A DNA stretch of 34,981 nucleotides from an uncultured Alphaproteobacteria bacterium (GCA_937892955.1 CALBKH010000061.1:1-34981), one strand, 5' to 3'. Numbered from the stretch's first letter, positions 15,842 to 24,330 are shown. Numbers and translations: made by a program. Notes: generated by a model from the letters alone, not told the origin.

Positions 15842-15874
15842 AAAGGGCGGCGTGAGCCGCCCTTTCGCTTTTCC
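15842..15874 (+). terminator. Rho-independent terminator after the DUF1127 gene
   Basis: AAAGGGCGGC (15842-15851) and GCCGCCCTTT (15856-15865) form a perfect 10-bp stem with loop GTGA, followed by CGCTTTT. It begins 25 bases after the DUF1127 stop. Confidence 0.88.
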
Positions 15875-16302
15875 GGGCCTTCGATCGTGCCCCTCGCCCG
15901 TCGCGTGCCACCGGGACCGGGCGCGAACCTCGTCGACTCGACCGTTCGCGATGGCTCGCCCGTCTCGCGAGCGGTCTCTCGGAGCCGCCGTGCGCTCCGC
16001 CGACCCTCGACTTGGTTGACGAAGTCTCGAGAAACGGCGTCGACATCACCCCGTCGCGGTGCCACCGATGCATGGCCCTCATGGCAGCTGCGCGTCCTGC
16101 GCGGGTGAGATGACCGCATTTGCCGCTGTCTGCCGCTGCTTCGGTCGACTGTGTGACCCATTTGGGCTGGACGGCGGCCGTGTCGCGGGCGACTCTGCCA
16201 TCGAGCGTGAACCGCCGCGGACCGTCTCGAGCCCGTCACCATCGCGACGATAGGTGGGGATCCGGCCTTCGTCGGCGTATGCGAACAGGGAGCCTGTCCA
16301 TC
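15875..16302. other. Intergenic stretch before the SMP-30 gene
   Basis: About 430 bases with no supported gene. The SMP-30 frame remains open back to 16120, but the upstream residues are Arg/Ser-rich and unlike the family. I see no clear promoter or palindrome here. Confidence 0.4.
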
Positions 16303-17217
16303 GTGAACGTCATTCGCATCGTCCCCGACCCGCGTCCCCTCATCGAGCAGAGCTTCCGCCTCGGCGAGAGCCCGATCTGGGACGACCGGCGCGAACGCCT
16401 GTTCTTCGTCGACATCGCCGCCGGCGAGATCCATCACCTGACCGCCGAAGGCTCGTCGCACCGCATGTGGTACGCGCCGCCGCCCGACCGTCCGACCGCT
16501 CTCGGTCTGACCACGGCGGGGCGTCTGGTGGTCGCCCTGACCCGTTCTGTTGTCTTCCTCGATCCCGACACCGGCGCCTGGGAGACCCTCGCCGAGATCG
16601 ACGTCGGCCTCCACACCACCCGTCTCAACGACGGCAAGGTCGGTCCCGACGGCGCCTTCTGGGTCGGCTCGATGGACGAGCGTCCGCCCGAGGAGCGCCA
16701 GCCGATCGGCGCGCTCTTCCGCGTCACGCCCGACGGGCGGGTCGAGAAGAAGCTCGACGGGCTGACGGTCGCCAACGGCCTCGCCTGGTCGCCGGACGGC
16801 ACCACCATGTGGCTCGCCGACAGCCGCGGGCCGTGGATCGACCGCTTCGACTTCGATCCGGCGACCGGCGAGATGTCGAATCGCACGCGCTTCGCCACGC
16901 TCGACGACGCCATGGGCCGCCCCGACGGCTGCACCTGCGACGCCGCCGGCTTCTACTGGAGCGCCGGCGTCACCGCCGGCCGTCTCAATCGCTTCGCCCC
17001 GGACGGCCGGCTGATCGAGTTCTGGGAACTGCCGGTCGCCTGGCCGACCATGCCGTGTTTCGGCGGCGAGGGTCTGCGCACCCTCTTCGTCACCTCGCTC
17101 GCCCGTCCGGGGGTCGAGCAACCGGCTTCCGCCCGCCTTCCGGCCGGCACGGTGATCACCCTGCCGGCGCAGATCTCCGGCCTGCCACCGGCGCGTTTTC
17201 CCGATCCGCGCGGCTGA
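16303..17217 (+). CDS. SMP-30/gluconolactonase/LRE family sugar lactonase
   Basis: Six-bladed beta-propeller metal-dependent lactonase, 304 residues. The metal ligands known from human SMP-30 (E18, N154, D204) are matched at a constant offset by E22 in RLGESPIWD, N158 in VANGLAWSPDG and D208 in GRPDGCTCD; the substrate-side RLNDGKVGPDGAFWVGSMD segment (107-125) is also intact. Substrates in the family include gluconolactone, arabinolactone and other aldonolactones, so the sugar is not known here. GTG 16303 is preferred because AGGGAG at 16287-16292 lies ten bases upstream; ATG 16279 is the alternative. No sugar dehydrogenase or transporter gene is adjacent. Confidence 0.93.
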   Translation: MNVIRIVPDPRPLIEQSFRLGESPIWDDRRERLFFVDIAAGEIHHLTAEGSSHRMWYAPPPDRPTALGLTTAGRLVVALTRSVVFLDPDTGAWETLAEIDVGLHTTRLNDGKVGPDGAFWVGSMDERPPEERQPIGALFRVTPDGRVEKKLDGLTVANGLAWSPDGTTMWLADSRGPWIDRFDFDPATGEMSNRTRFATLDDAMGRPDGCTCDAAGFYWSAGVTAGRLNRFAPDGRLIEFWELPVAWPTMPCFGGEGLRTLFVTSLARPGVEQPASARLPAGTVITLPAQISGLPPARFPDPRG

Positions 17218-17265
17218 TGCCGGCGGGCATCGAGCCCGACCGGGTCGATCCGCTCGACGAGACAT

Positions 17266-17307
17266 GAAAGAAGGGGCCCGCGGTGGATGCCGCGGGCCCC
17301 TTCTTTC
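17266..17307. terminator. Bidirectional terminator between the SMP-30 and MCP genes
   Basis: GAAAGAAGGGGCCCGCGG (17266-17283) is the exact reverse complement of 17290-17307, an 18-bp stem with a six-base loop. A-rich and T-rich flanks on both sides allow it to serve both convergent genes. Confidence 0.93.
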
Positions 17308-17331
17308 GTGTCTCGATCGGTGCGGACGCCG

Positions 17332-19011
17332 TCAGGCGGCGGCGACGTCGGAGAGGAAGTGGTCGATCGCCTTCTCGAGATCGCCCGCGGTGTGCGCCAC
17401 CCGTTGGGCCGCTTCCGCCACGGTGTTCGAGGCGTGCGAGGTCTCGGACGCCGCGTCGGTGACGCCGGTGATGTTGTCGGCGGCGGTGCGCGTGCCGCGC
17501 GCCGCTTCCGATACGTTGCGGGCGATCTCGGCGGTGGCCGCGCCCTGTTCCTCGACGGCGCCGGCGATGGCCGTGGTGAAGGCGTTCACCTCTTCCATGA
17601 TGCGGGCGATGTCGGCGATCGCGTCGACGGCCGACCCGGTGGTCGCCTGGATCGACGAGATCTGGCTGGAGATCTCCTCGGTCGCCTTGGAGGTCTGGTT
17701 GGCCAGCGACTTCACCTCCGCCGCGACGACGGCGAAGCCCTTGCCCATCTCGCCGGCGCGCGCCGCCTCGATGGTGGCGTTGAGGGCGAGCAGGTTGGTC
17801 TGTTCGGCGATGTCGCGGATCAGACCGACGACGGCACCGATCCGGCCGGCCGCTTCGGCGAGCTCGCCGACGGTGTGGTTGGTGGTGCGCGACACCTGGG
17901 CGGCACGCTCCACCACCTCGGTGGTGCGTGTCACCTGACGGCCGATCTCGTTGACCGAGGCCATCAGTTCCTCGCCCGCGGTCGCCACGCTCTCGACGTT
18001 GGCGGAGGCTTCGCGAGACGCTTCGGCCGCGTCGCCGGCGCGGCCGGCCGTCTCCGTGGCCACCGTCGTGAGCGTCTGCGCCGTGCCGTTCATCTGTCGC
18101 ATGTCCTCGCCGACCGAACCGATCAGGCCGCCAACGCGATCGCGGAAGCCGGCGATCAACGCTTCGATCTTCTGTTCGCGCGCGTGCTTGGCGGCGTTCT
18201 CGCGATCGGAGGCCCCGGCCAGTTCGCGCCGCTCGATCTCCTGACGGCGGAACATCGCCACGGCCCGCGCCATTTCGCCGATCTCGTCGTTGCGCCCGGT
18301 GTCGATGTGGACGTCGAGGTCGCCATGGCCGAGCGCCGCCATCGCTCCGCGGACGGTGGCGAGCGGGCGGGTGACCGAGCGGACCATCAGGAAGGCGAAG
18401 GCGCCGATGGCGAGACCGAAGGCGAGCGAGGCGAGCCCCATCCGGATCGCCGAGGCGCGGAACTGTGCCTCGATGTCGTCGACCCACATGCCGGACCCGA
18501 ACACCCATCCCCACGGTTCGAAGCCGATCACGTAGGTGAGCTTGGGCGTGGCTTCCGTGGCGCCCGGCTTCGGCCAGAGATATCCGACCTGCCCCTGACC
18601 GGCGGCGTCGACGACCTTGATCATCTCGCGGAACAGATAGAAGCCGTTGGCGTCCTTGGTGTCGGCGAGATTCTTGCCCAACACCTGCGGATTGGGATGC
18701 GCGACGATCAGACCGCTCTTGTCTTCCGCGAAGACGTAGTTGTCGCCGTCGTATCGCATCCGGGAGATCTGTTCGACGGCGAGGCGCTGCGCCTCTTCTT
18801 TCGAGATCTCGCCCTTGACGACGCGGTCGTTGGTCGATTCCGCCACACTGACCGCCATCTGGACCAGCCGGCGCAACTCTCCGGTCTTGTTCTGCTCCAG
18901 GCTGGCGTACATCGACCACAAGCCGATGGCGCCGACGGCGAGAAGGCCGACGACCGCGACGGCGGCGACGAGAAAGAGCCGTGCGGAGATCCCGCGAAGG
19001 CGTTGTGGCAT
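17332..19011 (-). CDS. Methyl-accepting chemotaxis protein with single Cache sensor domain
   Basis: Transmembrane chemoreceptor of 559 residues. Order: TM1 (11-33), periplasmic Cache-like sensor (about 35-188, with MRYDGDNYVFAED, HPNPQVLGKN and GWVFGSGMWVDDIE, typical of sCache_2), TM2 (191-210), HAMP (211-264), then a signalling coiled coil whose tip reads IAEQTNLLALNATIEAARAGE-GKGFAVVA, the conserved CheA/CheW contact. No C-terminal CheR-binding pentapeptide is seen (it ends DVAAA). ATG 19011 is chosen because AGGGGG lies nine bases upstream and the sequence further up is not domain-like. No che genes are adjacent, so it is an orphan receptor; its ligand is unknown, although sCache_2 receptors often sense small organic acids. 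Confidence 0.93.
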   Translation of the reverse strand: MPQRLRGISARLFLVAAVAVVGLLAVGAIGLWSMYASLEQNKTGELRRLVQMAVSVAESTNDRVVKGEISKEEAQRLAVEQISRMRYDGDNYVFAEDKSGLIVAHPNPQVLGKNLADTKDANGFYLFREMIKVVDAAGQGQVGYLWPKPGATEATPKLTYVIGFEPWGWVFGSGMWVDDIEAQFRASAIRMGLASLAFGLAIGAFAFLMVRSVTRPLATVRGAMAALGHGDLDVHIDTGRNDEIGEMARAVAMFRRQEIERRELAGASDRENAAKHAREQKIEALIAGFRDRVGGLIGSVGEDMRQMNGTAQTLTTVATETAGRAGDAAEASREASANVESVATAGEELMASVNEIGRQVTRTTEVVERAAQVSRTTNHTVGELAEAAGRIGAVVGLIRDIAEQTNLLALNATIEAARAGEMGKGFAVVAAEVKSLANQTSKATEEISSQISSIQATTGSAVDAIADIARIMEEVNAFTTAIAGAVEEQGAATAEIARNVSEAARGTRTAADNITGVTDAASETSHASNTVAEAAQRVAHTAGDLEKAIDHFLSDVAAA

Positions 19012-19673
19012 GTCCGTGCCCCCTGGTGGCCATCGGTGCGATCCGCTCCCGATGGCCCGATTACCTGACCTGAGAACGCCGGGCGTGCGGATGACGGCAC
19101 TGGTAACCCCCGTTCCATTCGCCATCATTCGGTGGCAATCGTTAATCATCGGCGAATGAGAAGATCTCGATTCGAATAAAATCCGAAAAATTCTTCGTCG
19201 ACACGTTTCCGTCATCCTGCTTCGGTCGTTCCGAAATTCGAAAGGCCTGAAATAACAGCAATCGAGAAAGTTGGGTGGCTGTTCAGGAATGTAGAATGTG
19301 GGTTTCTCCATTCCCGGCAGTCGTGCCGTCGCGGAATGGGCCATCTGTTACCTAAGGTGAGGGTGGTGAAGTCATACGCACAAAAGCGCATGCATCAGTA
19401 GTTGCAATTCGGAAATGAATGCTATCGGAAAGTATTTTTCCAGTCGGACCGATGTGATGTGCGTCGAGGCGGGGTTGTCGCACTCTCGGTGGCGACCCGC
19501 CCTCGTCGACGTTCGCGGCCGGGGCCGCCGATCCCCCGCCTCGGCGGGATCTCGCGGCCGGCGTGACCGGTCCGATCGGCGATCCCGCGACCGGAAGCCG
19601 AGACCCTGCGGGCGACTTCCGAGCGGGCTGCGACGCCCCGGAGGTTCGCGTCGGTGCGATTTCCGTGAGCCGC
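19012..19673. other. 662-base intergenic region upstream of the MCP gene
   Basis: The part nearest the MCP gene (about 19130-19470) is clearly lower in GC than its surroundings and probably contains the MCP promoter, though I cannot pick a convincing -35/-10 pair. The part near the CDF gene (19500-19640) is very GC-rich with overlapping stems, for example CCCGCC-TC-GGCGGG around 19535-19548, but without a T tail. No gene is supported. Confidence 0.45.
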
Positions 19674-21095
19674 TCAGCCCTCGGCGGTGACGGGGCGATC
19701 GCTGCCGAGCGGTTCGCCGTGGCCGATCACCCGCCTCACCGCCCGTCGCGTCGCCCGGACCGAGCGCTCGACGTCGTCGATCGCCGTGTGGAGGTCGGCG
19801 ATGCTGATCGAAGGTTCGGCGCGGCAATGGAAGTTGACGATGATGCCCTCTTCGGTCGCCCGCACCCGCACCGCATGGACCTCGCGCACCACGCCGCCGC
19901 GCTCCGCCGCTTCGGTGAGGTCGCGGGTGATCTCCGCCACCGTCGCCCGATCGGCGTCGAACCCGGCCAGCCGGTCGACGGTGATCGGCTCGATGTGGGT
20001 CTCCACCTCGACGCCGGGTCCCAGTTCGTCGGCGATGGCGTCCTCGAGGTTCGAAGCGATGTCGTGCGCCGTCTCGAGCGGCATCCGTCCGTCGACCTCG
20101 AGATCGAAGGAGACCGACAGGCGTTCGTCGGGAAGCGACTGCACGGTGAGATGATGAATGGCGAGAGCCCGGTTGCGGGCGATCACCATGATGCGCTCGT
20201 GCACCGTCTCGTCGTCGAGGGCGCGCGGATGGATCACCACCGAGGTCTCCGCCTCCGGCATCTCGCTCGCGAGTGCCGTCAGGATCGCGCTCTTGATCTC
20301 GGCCGTGTCCTCGAGCGACCGCGTCCGGCTCACCGCGACGTCGAGATCGACGAAGACCATCGGCCCGGAGGGGCGCGCCCGGACGCGCTCGACCAGCACC
20401 ACGCCGGGAACCCGGTCGACGATGTCGCGCAGCCGGTCGGCCACCCCCTCGGGCGCCGCGTCCATCAGCGAATCGATGGTGCGTTTGCCCAACCGCCAAC
20501 CGGCGAGGCAGATGAAGCCGGAGACGCCGATCGCCGCGATCGCGTCGCCGAGCGGGAAGCCGAAATAGACGAAGCCGAGACCGACGAGCACCACGGCCGA
20601 GGACCACATGTCCGAGGAGAAGTGCAGCGCGTCGGCCTCGAGCGCCTGACTGTTGGTCGCCTTCGCCACCTTCTCGAGATGGCGGGCTCGGAAGAAGTCG
20701 ACGACGATCGACGTCACCACGACGCCGATCGCGACGAAACCGACCTCGACCTCACCGCCGTGGCCGACGAGCCGCTGCGTCGCCTCCCAGATGATCCAGC
20801 CCGAGGCGACGAACAGCAGGCCGGTCTCCGCCAGTGCCGCGACGCTCTCGATCTTGGCGTGACCGTAGTGGTGTTCGTCGTCGGCCGGCTTGTCGGCGAT
20901 CTTCACCGCGAAATAGGTCATCACCGTCGCGCCGACGTCGAGCAGACCGTGGATCGCCTCCGAGAGCAGGCCGAGCGAGCCGGTGAAGACCGCGGCGACC
21001 GCCTTGGCGATCGTCAGCGCGGTGCTGGCGAAGATCGACGACAGCGCCGCCGTCTCTTTCTCCCGGGAATGATTTTCAGAGGCGCTCGCGGTCAT
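19674..21095 (-). CDS. Cation diffusion facilitator transporter with extended triple C-terminal domain
   Basis: Proton-coupled efflux carrier for divalent metals, 473 residues against about 300 for a standard CDF protein. The membrane part (about 15-210) has the two metal-site motifs as HxxxD pairs: H49/D53 in SEAIHGLLD (TM2) and H158/D162 in ALHFSSDMWS (TM5). The HD-HD pattern is typical of zinc-type carriers, and a His-rich loop (DDEHHYGHAK) lies between TM2 and TM3. After the first cytoplasmic dimerisation domain (213-290, ending VVIHP) two similar units follow, at 294-370 (ending THIEP) and 383-462 (ending IGHGEP). ATG 21095 is preferred to TTG 21113. The gene has no metal-regulator neighbour in the window. 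Confidence 0.93.
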   Translation of the reverse strand: MTASASENHSREKETAALSSIFASTALTIAKAVAAVFTGSLGLLSEAIHGLLDVGATVMTYFAVKIADKPADDEHHYGHAKIESVAALAETGLLFVASGWIIWEATQRLVGHGGEVEVGFVAIGVVVTSIVVDFFRARHLEKVAKATNSQALEADALHFSSDMWSSAVVLVGLGFVYFGFPLGDAIAAIGVSGFICLAGWRLGKRTIDSLMDAAPEGVADRLRDIVDRVPGVVLVERVRARPSGPMVFVDLDVAVSRTRSLEDTAEIKSAILTALASEMPEAETSVVIHPRALDDETVHERIMVIARNRALAIHHLTVQSLPDERLSVSFDLEVDGRMPLETAHDIASNLEDAIADELGPGVEVETHIEPITVDRLAGFDADRATVAEITRDLTEAAERGGVVREVHAVRVRATEEGIIVNFHCRAEPSISIADLHTAIDDVERSVRATRRAVRRVIGHGEPLGSDRPVTAEG

Positions 21096-21407
21096 TTTTC
21101 CACGTCCGTTCAAAGGGATGAGCGCATCTAGGCGCGATCGCCCCGCGGTTCAAGTGCGAAACCCGCCCGCCGCCGCGAAAGCGCGACGACCTCCGCCCGA
21201 TCGCCACGCATTCGGCACCGCGCATCCTTTGCGTCGCAACATGTATTGCGGCGCGGCAACACTCGGTGATTCCCGGTGGTCGATCTCCTATCGCCGCTGG
21301 TGGCGCCGCCCGTCGCCGGATATTAACCACGCGGAAGCGTGACGCGGCGTAGGGTCGTGACGCGAATCACCCTCACCGACCGCCCTCGATCCCGATCGGA
21401 CCCGACG
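21096..21407. other. Divergent intergenic region CDF / small secreted protein
   Basis: Contains the promoters of both divergent genes presumably, with ATATTAACC at about 21321 and a small CACGC/GCGTG stem just after it. The frame of the small secreted protein is open back to 21339, but that part is basic and lacks signal-peptide character. Nothing else is recognised. Confidence 0.4.
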
Positions 21408-21755
21408 ATGCGCGCCGCGATCCTCACCCGTGCCCTGGCCGTTGCCGCCGTGACCTCCTCGCTCGCCGCGCCCGCGGTGGCGGCCGAAGACGCCGAGACG
21501 TCCCTGCGCACCCTCTATCGCATCGCGCTCTCCGCCGACATGTGCGGCTTCCCGATGCAGAAGCGGCAGGCCGAAGTGCTCGGCAAGGCGATCGACAAGG
21601 CGCTCGCCGAGAGCGGTCTCGACGAGGACAAGGCCGAGGCGCTCTACAACACCGTCGACACCGGCCTCGAGGCCGAAGGGTGGGACAAGGTCTGCGCCCA
21701 GAAGGGCGACTGGGCCCGCGACTACCGCGCCGTCCTCGCCGCCAAGACCGAGTGA
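21408..21755 (+). CDS. Small secreted protein with two cysteines, unknown function
   Basis: Predicted periplasmic protein of 115 residues. The N-terminus (MRAAILTRALAVAAVTSSLA) is a clear Sec signal peptide with likely cleavage after AVAA (residue 26). The mature part is short, mostly helical and acidic/basic mixed, with exactly two cysteines, C46 in SADMCGFPM and C96 in WDKVCAQKG, which could form a disulfide. I do not recognise a named family. The start ATG 21408 has CGGA ten bases upstream; starting at 21339 would bury the signal peptide behind an Arg-rich stretch. It is divergent from the CDF transporter and convergent with ppk2; hairpins follow its stop. Confidence 0.75.
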   Translation: MRAAILTRALAVAAVTSSLAAPAVAAEDAETSLRTLYRIALSADMCGFPMQKRQAEVLGKAIDKALAESGLDEDKAEALYNTVDTGLEAEGWDKVCAQKGDWARDYRAVLAAKTE

Positions 21756-21819
21756 TCCCGCGCCCGGCCGCACGGCCCGGCGCCTCCCGTGACCTTCGAC
21801 GATCTCGTACCGAGAGGAT

Positions 21820-21844
21820 GAAGTTCCGACCTGTTCGGAACTTC
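21820..21844. repeat. Perfect 10-bp stem-loop D1
   Basis: GAAGTTCCGA (21820-21829) and TCGGAACTTC (21835-21844) flank a five-base loop, CCTGT. It lies between convergent genes; with no T tail it is a stem or protein-binding dyad rather than a textbook terminator. Confidence 0.6.
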
Positions 21845-21891
21845 TCCGCGAAGGCGAGCCCGAACGGGCGTCGGCCGGTCGGGCCGTAACC

Positions 21892-21921
21892 CACGAAATT
21901 CCGACGAGTCCGAATTTCGTG
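21892..21921. repeat. Perfect 10-bp stem-loop D2, just after the ppk2 end
   Basis: CACGAAATTC (21892-21901) and GAATTTCGTG (21912-21921) flank a ten-base loop. The word TCCGAATTTCGT also occurs in the palindrome at 31135-31170, so the two may be copies of one element. The position, ten bases after the ppk2 stop, would suit a 3'-end structure for that gene. Confidence 0.65.
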
Positions 21922-21930
21922 AACTCGGTA

Positions 21931-22854
21931 TCACCGTCGCCGCGCCAGGAACTCCGGGCCGCGGCCGAGGATCTTCTCGTCGATGGCGCCGATCACCCGC
22001 CGATCCTTGTCGGGATAGTCGAACAGCAACAACACGTGGCGGATGGCGTTCAGCTTGAGCCGGCGTTTGTCGTTGCCGAGCACCACCGTCCACGGCGCCC
22101 CGTCGGTGTGGGTCGTCTCCAGCATGCGGTCGCGGGCGCGGGTGTAGTCGTCGTATTTGTCGACCGCCGCCAGATCGATCGGCGACACCTTCCATACCTT
22201 GAGCGGATTGTGTCGCCGGTCGTGGAAGCGGGAGAGCTGCATCTCGCGCCCGACGTCGATGTAGAACTTGACCAGCCGGATGCCCTCGTCGGTCAGCATG
22301 TCCTCGAAGCGCGGCGCTTCTTTGAGGAACATCTCGGTCTGTTCGGGGGTGCAGAACCCCATCACCGGCTCGACGCCGGCGCGATTGTACCAGGAGCGGT
22401 CGAACATCACGACTTCGCCGACGGTCGGCATGTGGCCGACGTAGCGCTGGAAGTACCACTGCCCCCTCTCGGTGTCGGTGGGCTTGGGCAGGGCCACCAC
22501 GCTGGTGCGGCGCGGGCTCATGTACTGGCGGAAGGCGCCGATCAGCGAGCCCTTGCCGGCCGCATCGCGCCCTTCGAAGACGACGACGATGCGCTCGCCC
22601 TTGTCGATCGCCCAGGTCTGCAGCTTCACCAGTTCGATCTGCAGCGCCTCGAGTTCGTCGTCGAATCGATCCTCGTCGTAGGCCTCGTCGTAAGGAAAGT
22701 CGCCCGAGCCGAAGGCGTTCTTCTTCACCCAGTCCGGCAGCCGGGGATCGTCGAGGTCGAATTTTCGGATCGTCGAACCATTGTTTTCGACCTTCGCGAG
22801 ATCGTCGTCTCTTCCGGCTTTCTTCTTGTCGTGGTGATGCTCACCCATGGACAT
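21931..22854 (-). CDS. ppk2: Polyphosphate kinase 2
   Basis: PPK2 enzymes use polyphosphate to phosphorylate nucleoside diphosphates, or the reverse, in the cytoplasm. The product is about 307 residues. Walker A is GRDAAGKGS (95-103), Walker B lies in VMFDRSWYNRAG (149-160), and the lid follows in SRFHDRRHNPLKVWKVSPID. A lysine-, histidine- and aspartate-rich N-terminus (MGEHHHDKKK) precedes the domain. Starts at 22878, 22854 and 22848 are possible; GAAGGG just upstream fits 22854 or 22848 better than 22878. It is divergent from phoR across 124 bases, placing polyphosphate metabolism next to the phosphate regulators. ADP or GDP preference cannot be read reliably from sequence. Confidence 0.93.
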   Translation of the reverse strand: MSMGEHHHDKKKAGRDDDLAKVENNGSTIRKFDLDDPRLPDWVKKNAFGSGDFPYDEAYDEDRFDDELEALQIELVKLQTWAIDKGERIVVVFEGRDAAGKGSLIGAFRQYMSPRRTSVVALPKPTDTERGQWYFQRYVGHMPTVGEVVMFDRSWYNRAGVEPVMGFCTPEQTEMFLKEAPRFEDMLTDEGIRLVKFYIDVGREMQLSRFHDRRHNPLKVWKVSPIDLAAVDKYDDYTRARDRMLETTHTDGAPWTVVLGNDKRRLKLNAIRHVLLLFDYPDKDRRVIGAIDEKILGRGPEFLARRR

Positions 22855-22978
22855 CGCCCTTCCCGATTCGCCGGCCATATCCGGCGTTGCGACGAAGTGA
22901 CGGCCGCATCCGTCTCCGCGACACTATCATCGTCGCGCGTCGGTGCGAGCCCCCGGCAGCCGAGAGAGGGCGGGTAGG

Positions 22979-24187
22979 ATGTCCGGCGGTGAGAACGAAA
23001 CGGCGACGACGATGGCGAACGGCACGAAAGAACCAGGCGCAGCTCGGGGCGCGGGGACGGACGGCGAGAGCCGAAACTTCGCCGAACTCGCGGCCCTCTC
23101 CGGCGCCGAAGCCGGCATGGTGGCGGTGATCGACGCCCTCGACGATCCTTGCGTTCTGATCGATGCGGGCGGCATCGTCGCCCACGTCAACGCCGAGGCG
23201 CGCGCCCGCTATCCCGGCGTCCGCCCCGGCGATCCCCTGGTCTTCCGCCTGCGTTTCACCGTGCTCCACGATGCCTTCGCCCGTGTCGTCGCCGAGGCGC
23301 GGCCCGAGACCGTCGAATGGCAGGAGAAGGTGCCGACCGATCGCTGGCTCGAGGCCCACCTCGCCCCGATCCATCGCCCGGTGGCCGACGGCGAGACGGA
23401 CGCGGGGCCGCCGAGCTGGGTGCTCCTGCGCATCGAGGACCTGACCGAGACGCGCCGAGTGGAGCGCATGCGCGCCGACTTCGTCGCCAACGCCAGCCAC
23501 GAGTTGCGCACCCCGCTCACCGCCGTCATCGGCTTCCTCGAGACCCTCCAGGGACCGGCGCGCGACGACGCCAAGGTGCGCGACCGCTTCCTCGGCGTCA
23601 TGGCCGAACAGGCCGGGCGCATGAAGCGCCTGATCGACGACCTCTTGTCGCTCTCCCGCCTCGAGATGCGCGCCCACGTCCGCCCCGAGGCGACGGTCGA
23701 TCTCTGCGAGATCCTCCGGCAGGTCGCCGATCTGGTGTCGCCGGCCGCCTCCGCCGCCGGAGTGGATCTGCAACTCTTCGGCTGCGAGACGCCGCGGACG
23801 GTGCGCGGCGACCGCGAGGAATTGCTGCAGGTCTTCACCAATCTGATCGAGAACGGCGTGAAATACGGCGGCTCCGGCGGTCGCGTCGAGGTCACCGTCG
23901 CCACCGACCCGGCCGACGCGCGCCTCGTCGTCGCCACCGTGCGCGATTTCGGCGAAGGCATCGATCCGGTCCACCTGCCGCGGCTCACCGAGCGCTTCTA
24001 TCGCGCCCACACCGAGAAGGCCGGCGCGACCCGCGGGACCGGCCTCGGCCTCGCCATCGTCAAACACATCGTCACCCGCCACGGTGGCCGGCTGACCATC
24101 GAATCCGTACCCGGCGAAGGGTCCACCTTCTCCGTGCGCCTCGATCGGCGCGTCATCGCCTCGGCGAAGAGCGAAGACGGACAATAG
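22979..24187 (+). CDS. phoR: Phosphate regulon sensor kinase PhoR-type, without membrane segment
   Basis: Histidine kinase expected to phosphorylate PhoB under phosphate limitation. The 402-residue product has a PAS-like sensor (about 47-158, VIDALDDPCVLIDAGG onward), a HisKA domain with phospho-acceptor H174 in NASHELRTPL, and an ATPase domain with the N box NLIENGVKYGG, G1 DFGEGID and G2 GTGLGLAIVKH. The N-terminal 46 residues are hydrophilic, and no transmembrane helix is visible, unlike typical PhoR. The start ATG 22979 has GAGAGAGGG upstream; GTG 22943 would add only 12 polar residues, and ppk2 lies immediately beyond, leaving no room for a helix. Assignment as PhoR rests on domain match and linkage to phoU and phoB. 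Confidence 0.9.
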   Translation: MSGGENETATTMANGTKEPGAARGAGTDGESRNFAELAALSGAEAGMVAVIDALDDPCVLIDAGGIVAHVNAEARARYPGVRPGDPLVFRLRFTVLHDAFARVVAEARPETVEWQEKVPTDRWLEAHLAPIHRPVADGETDAGPPSWVLLRIEDLTETRRVERMRADFVANASHELRTPLTAVIGFLETLQGPARDDAKVRDRFLGVMAEQAGRMKRLIDDLLSLSRLEMRAHVRPEATVDLCEILRQVADLVSPAASAAGVDLQLFGCETPRTVRGDREELLQVFTNLIENGVKYGGSGGRVEVTVATDPADARLVVATVRDFGEGIDPVHLPRLTERFYRAHTEKAGATRGTGLGLAIVKHIVTRHGGRLTIESVPGEGSTFSVRLDRRVIASAKSEDGQ

Positions 24188-24193
24188 GTTGAA

Positions 24194-24222
24194 CCGTCAC
24201 GAAACTGTCGTTTGCGTGTCAT
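24194..24222 (+). promoter_or_regulatory. Candidate Pho box (PhoB-binding direct repeats) before phoU
   Basis: CCGTCAC (24194-24200), CTGTCGT (24205-24211) and GTGTCAT (24216-24222) are spaced exactly 11 bases apart, the periodicity and core (CTGTCAT-like) of PhoB sites. They lie in the 143-base gap between phoR and phoU, so phoU-phoB may be autoregulated separately from phoR. Confidence 0.7.
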
Positions 24223-24330
24223 AGAAGAGGGGCCGTCGAGGCGACCCGCCGCACCTTCGCCGGTGCGCATGTCGACCGGCGACGGCGGGCGGGGCGAAGG
24301 CGTGGCCCACCCCGATGAGGAGAGCATCCG

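Noticed and set aside
16120..16302. Longer N-terminus for the SMP-30 lactonase
   Set aside because: The extra 61 residues are Arg/Ser-rich, resemble no signal peptide and have no family match; a ribosome site supports GTG 16303.
19500..19640. Terminator for the CDF gene
   Set aside because: Strong GC stems are present but none is followed by a T run in the minus-strand direction.
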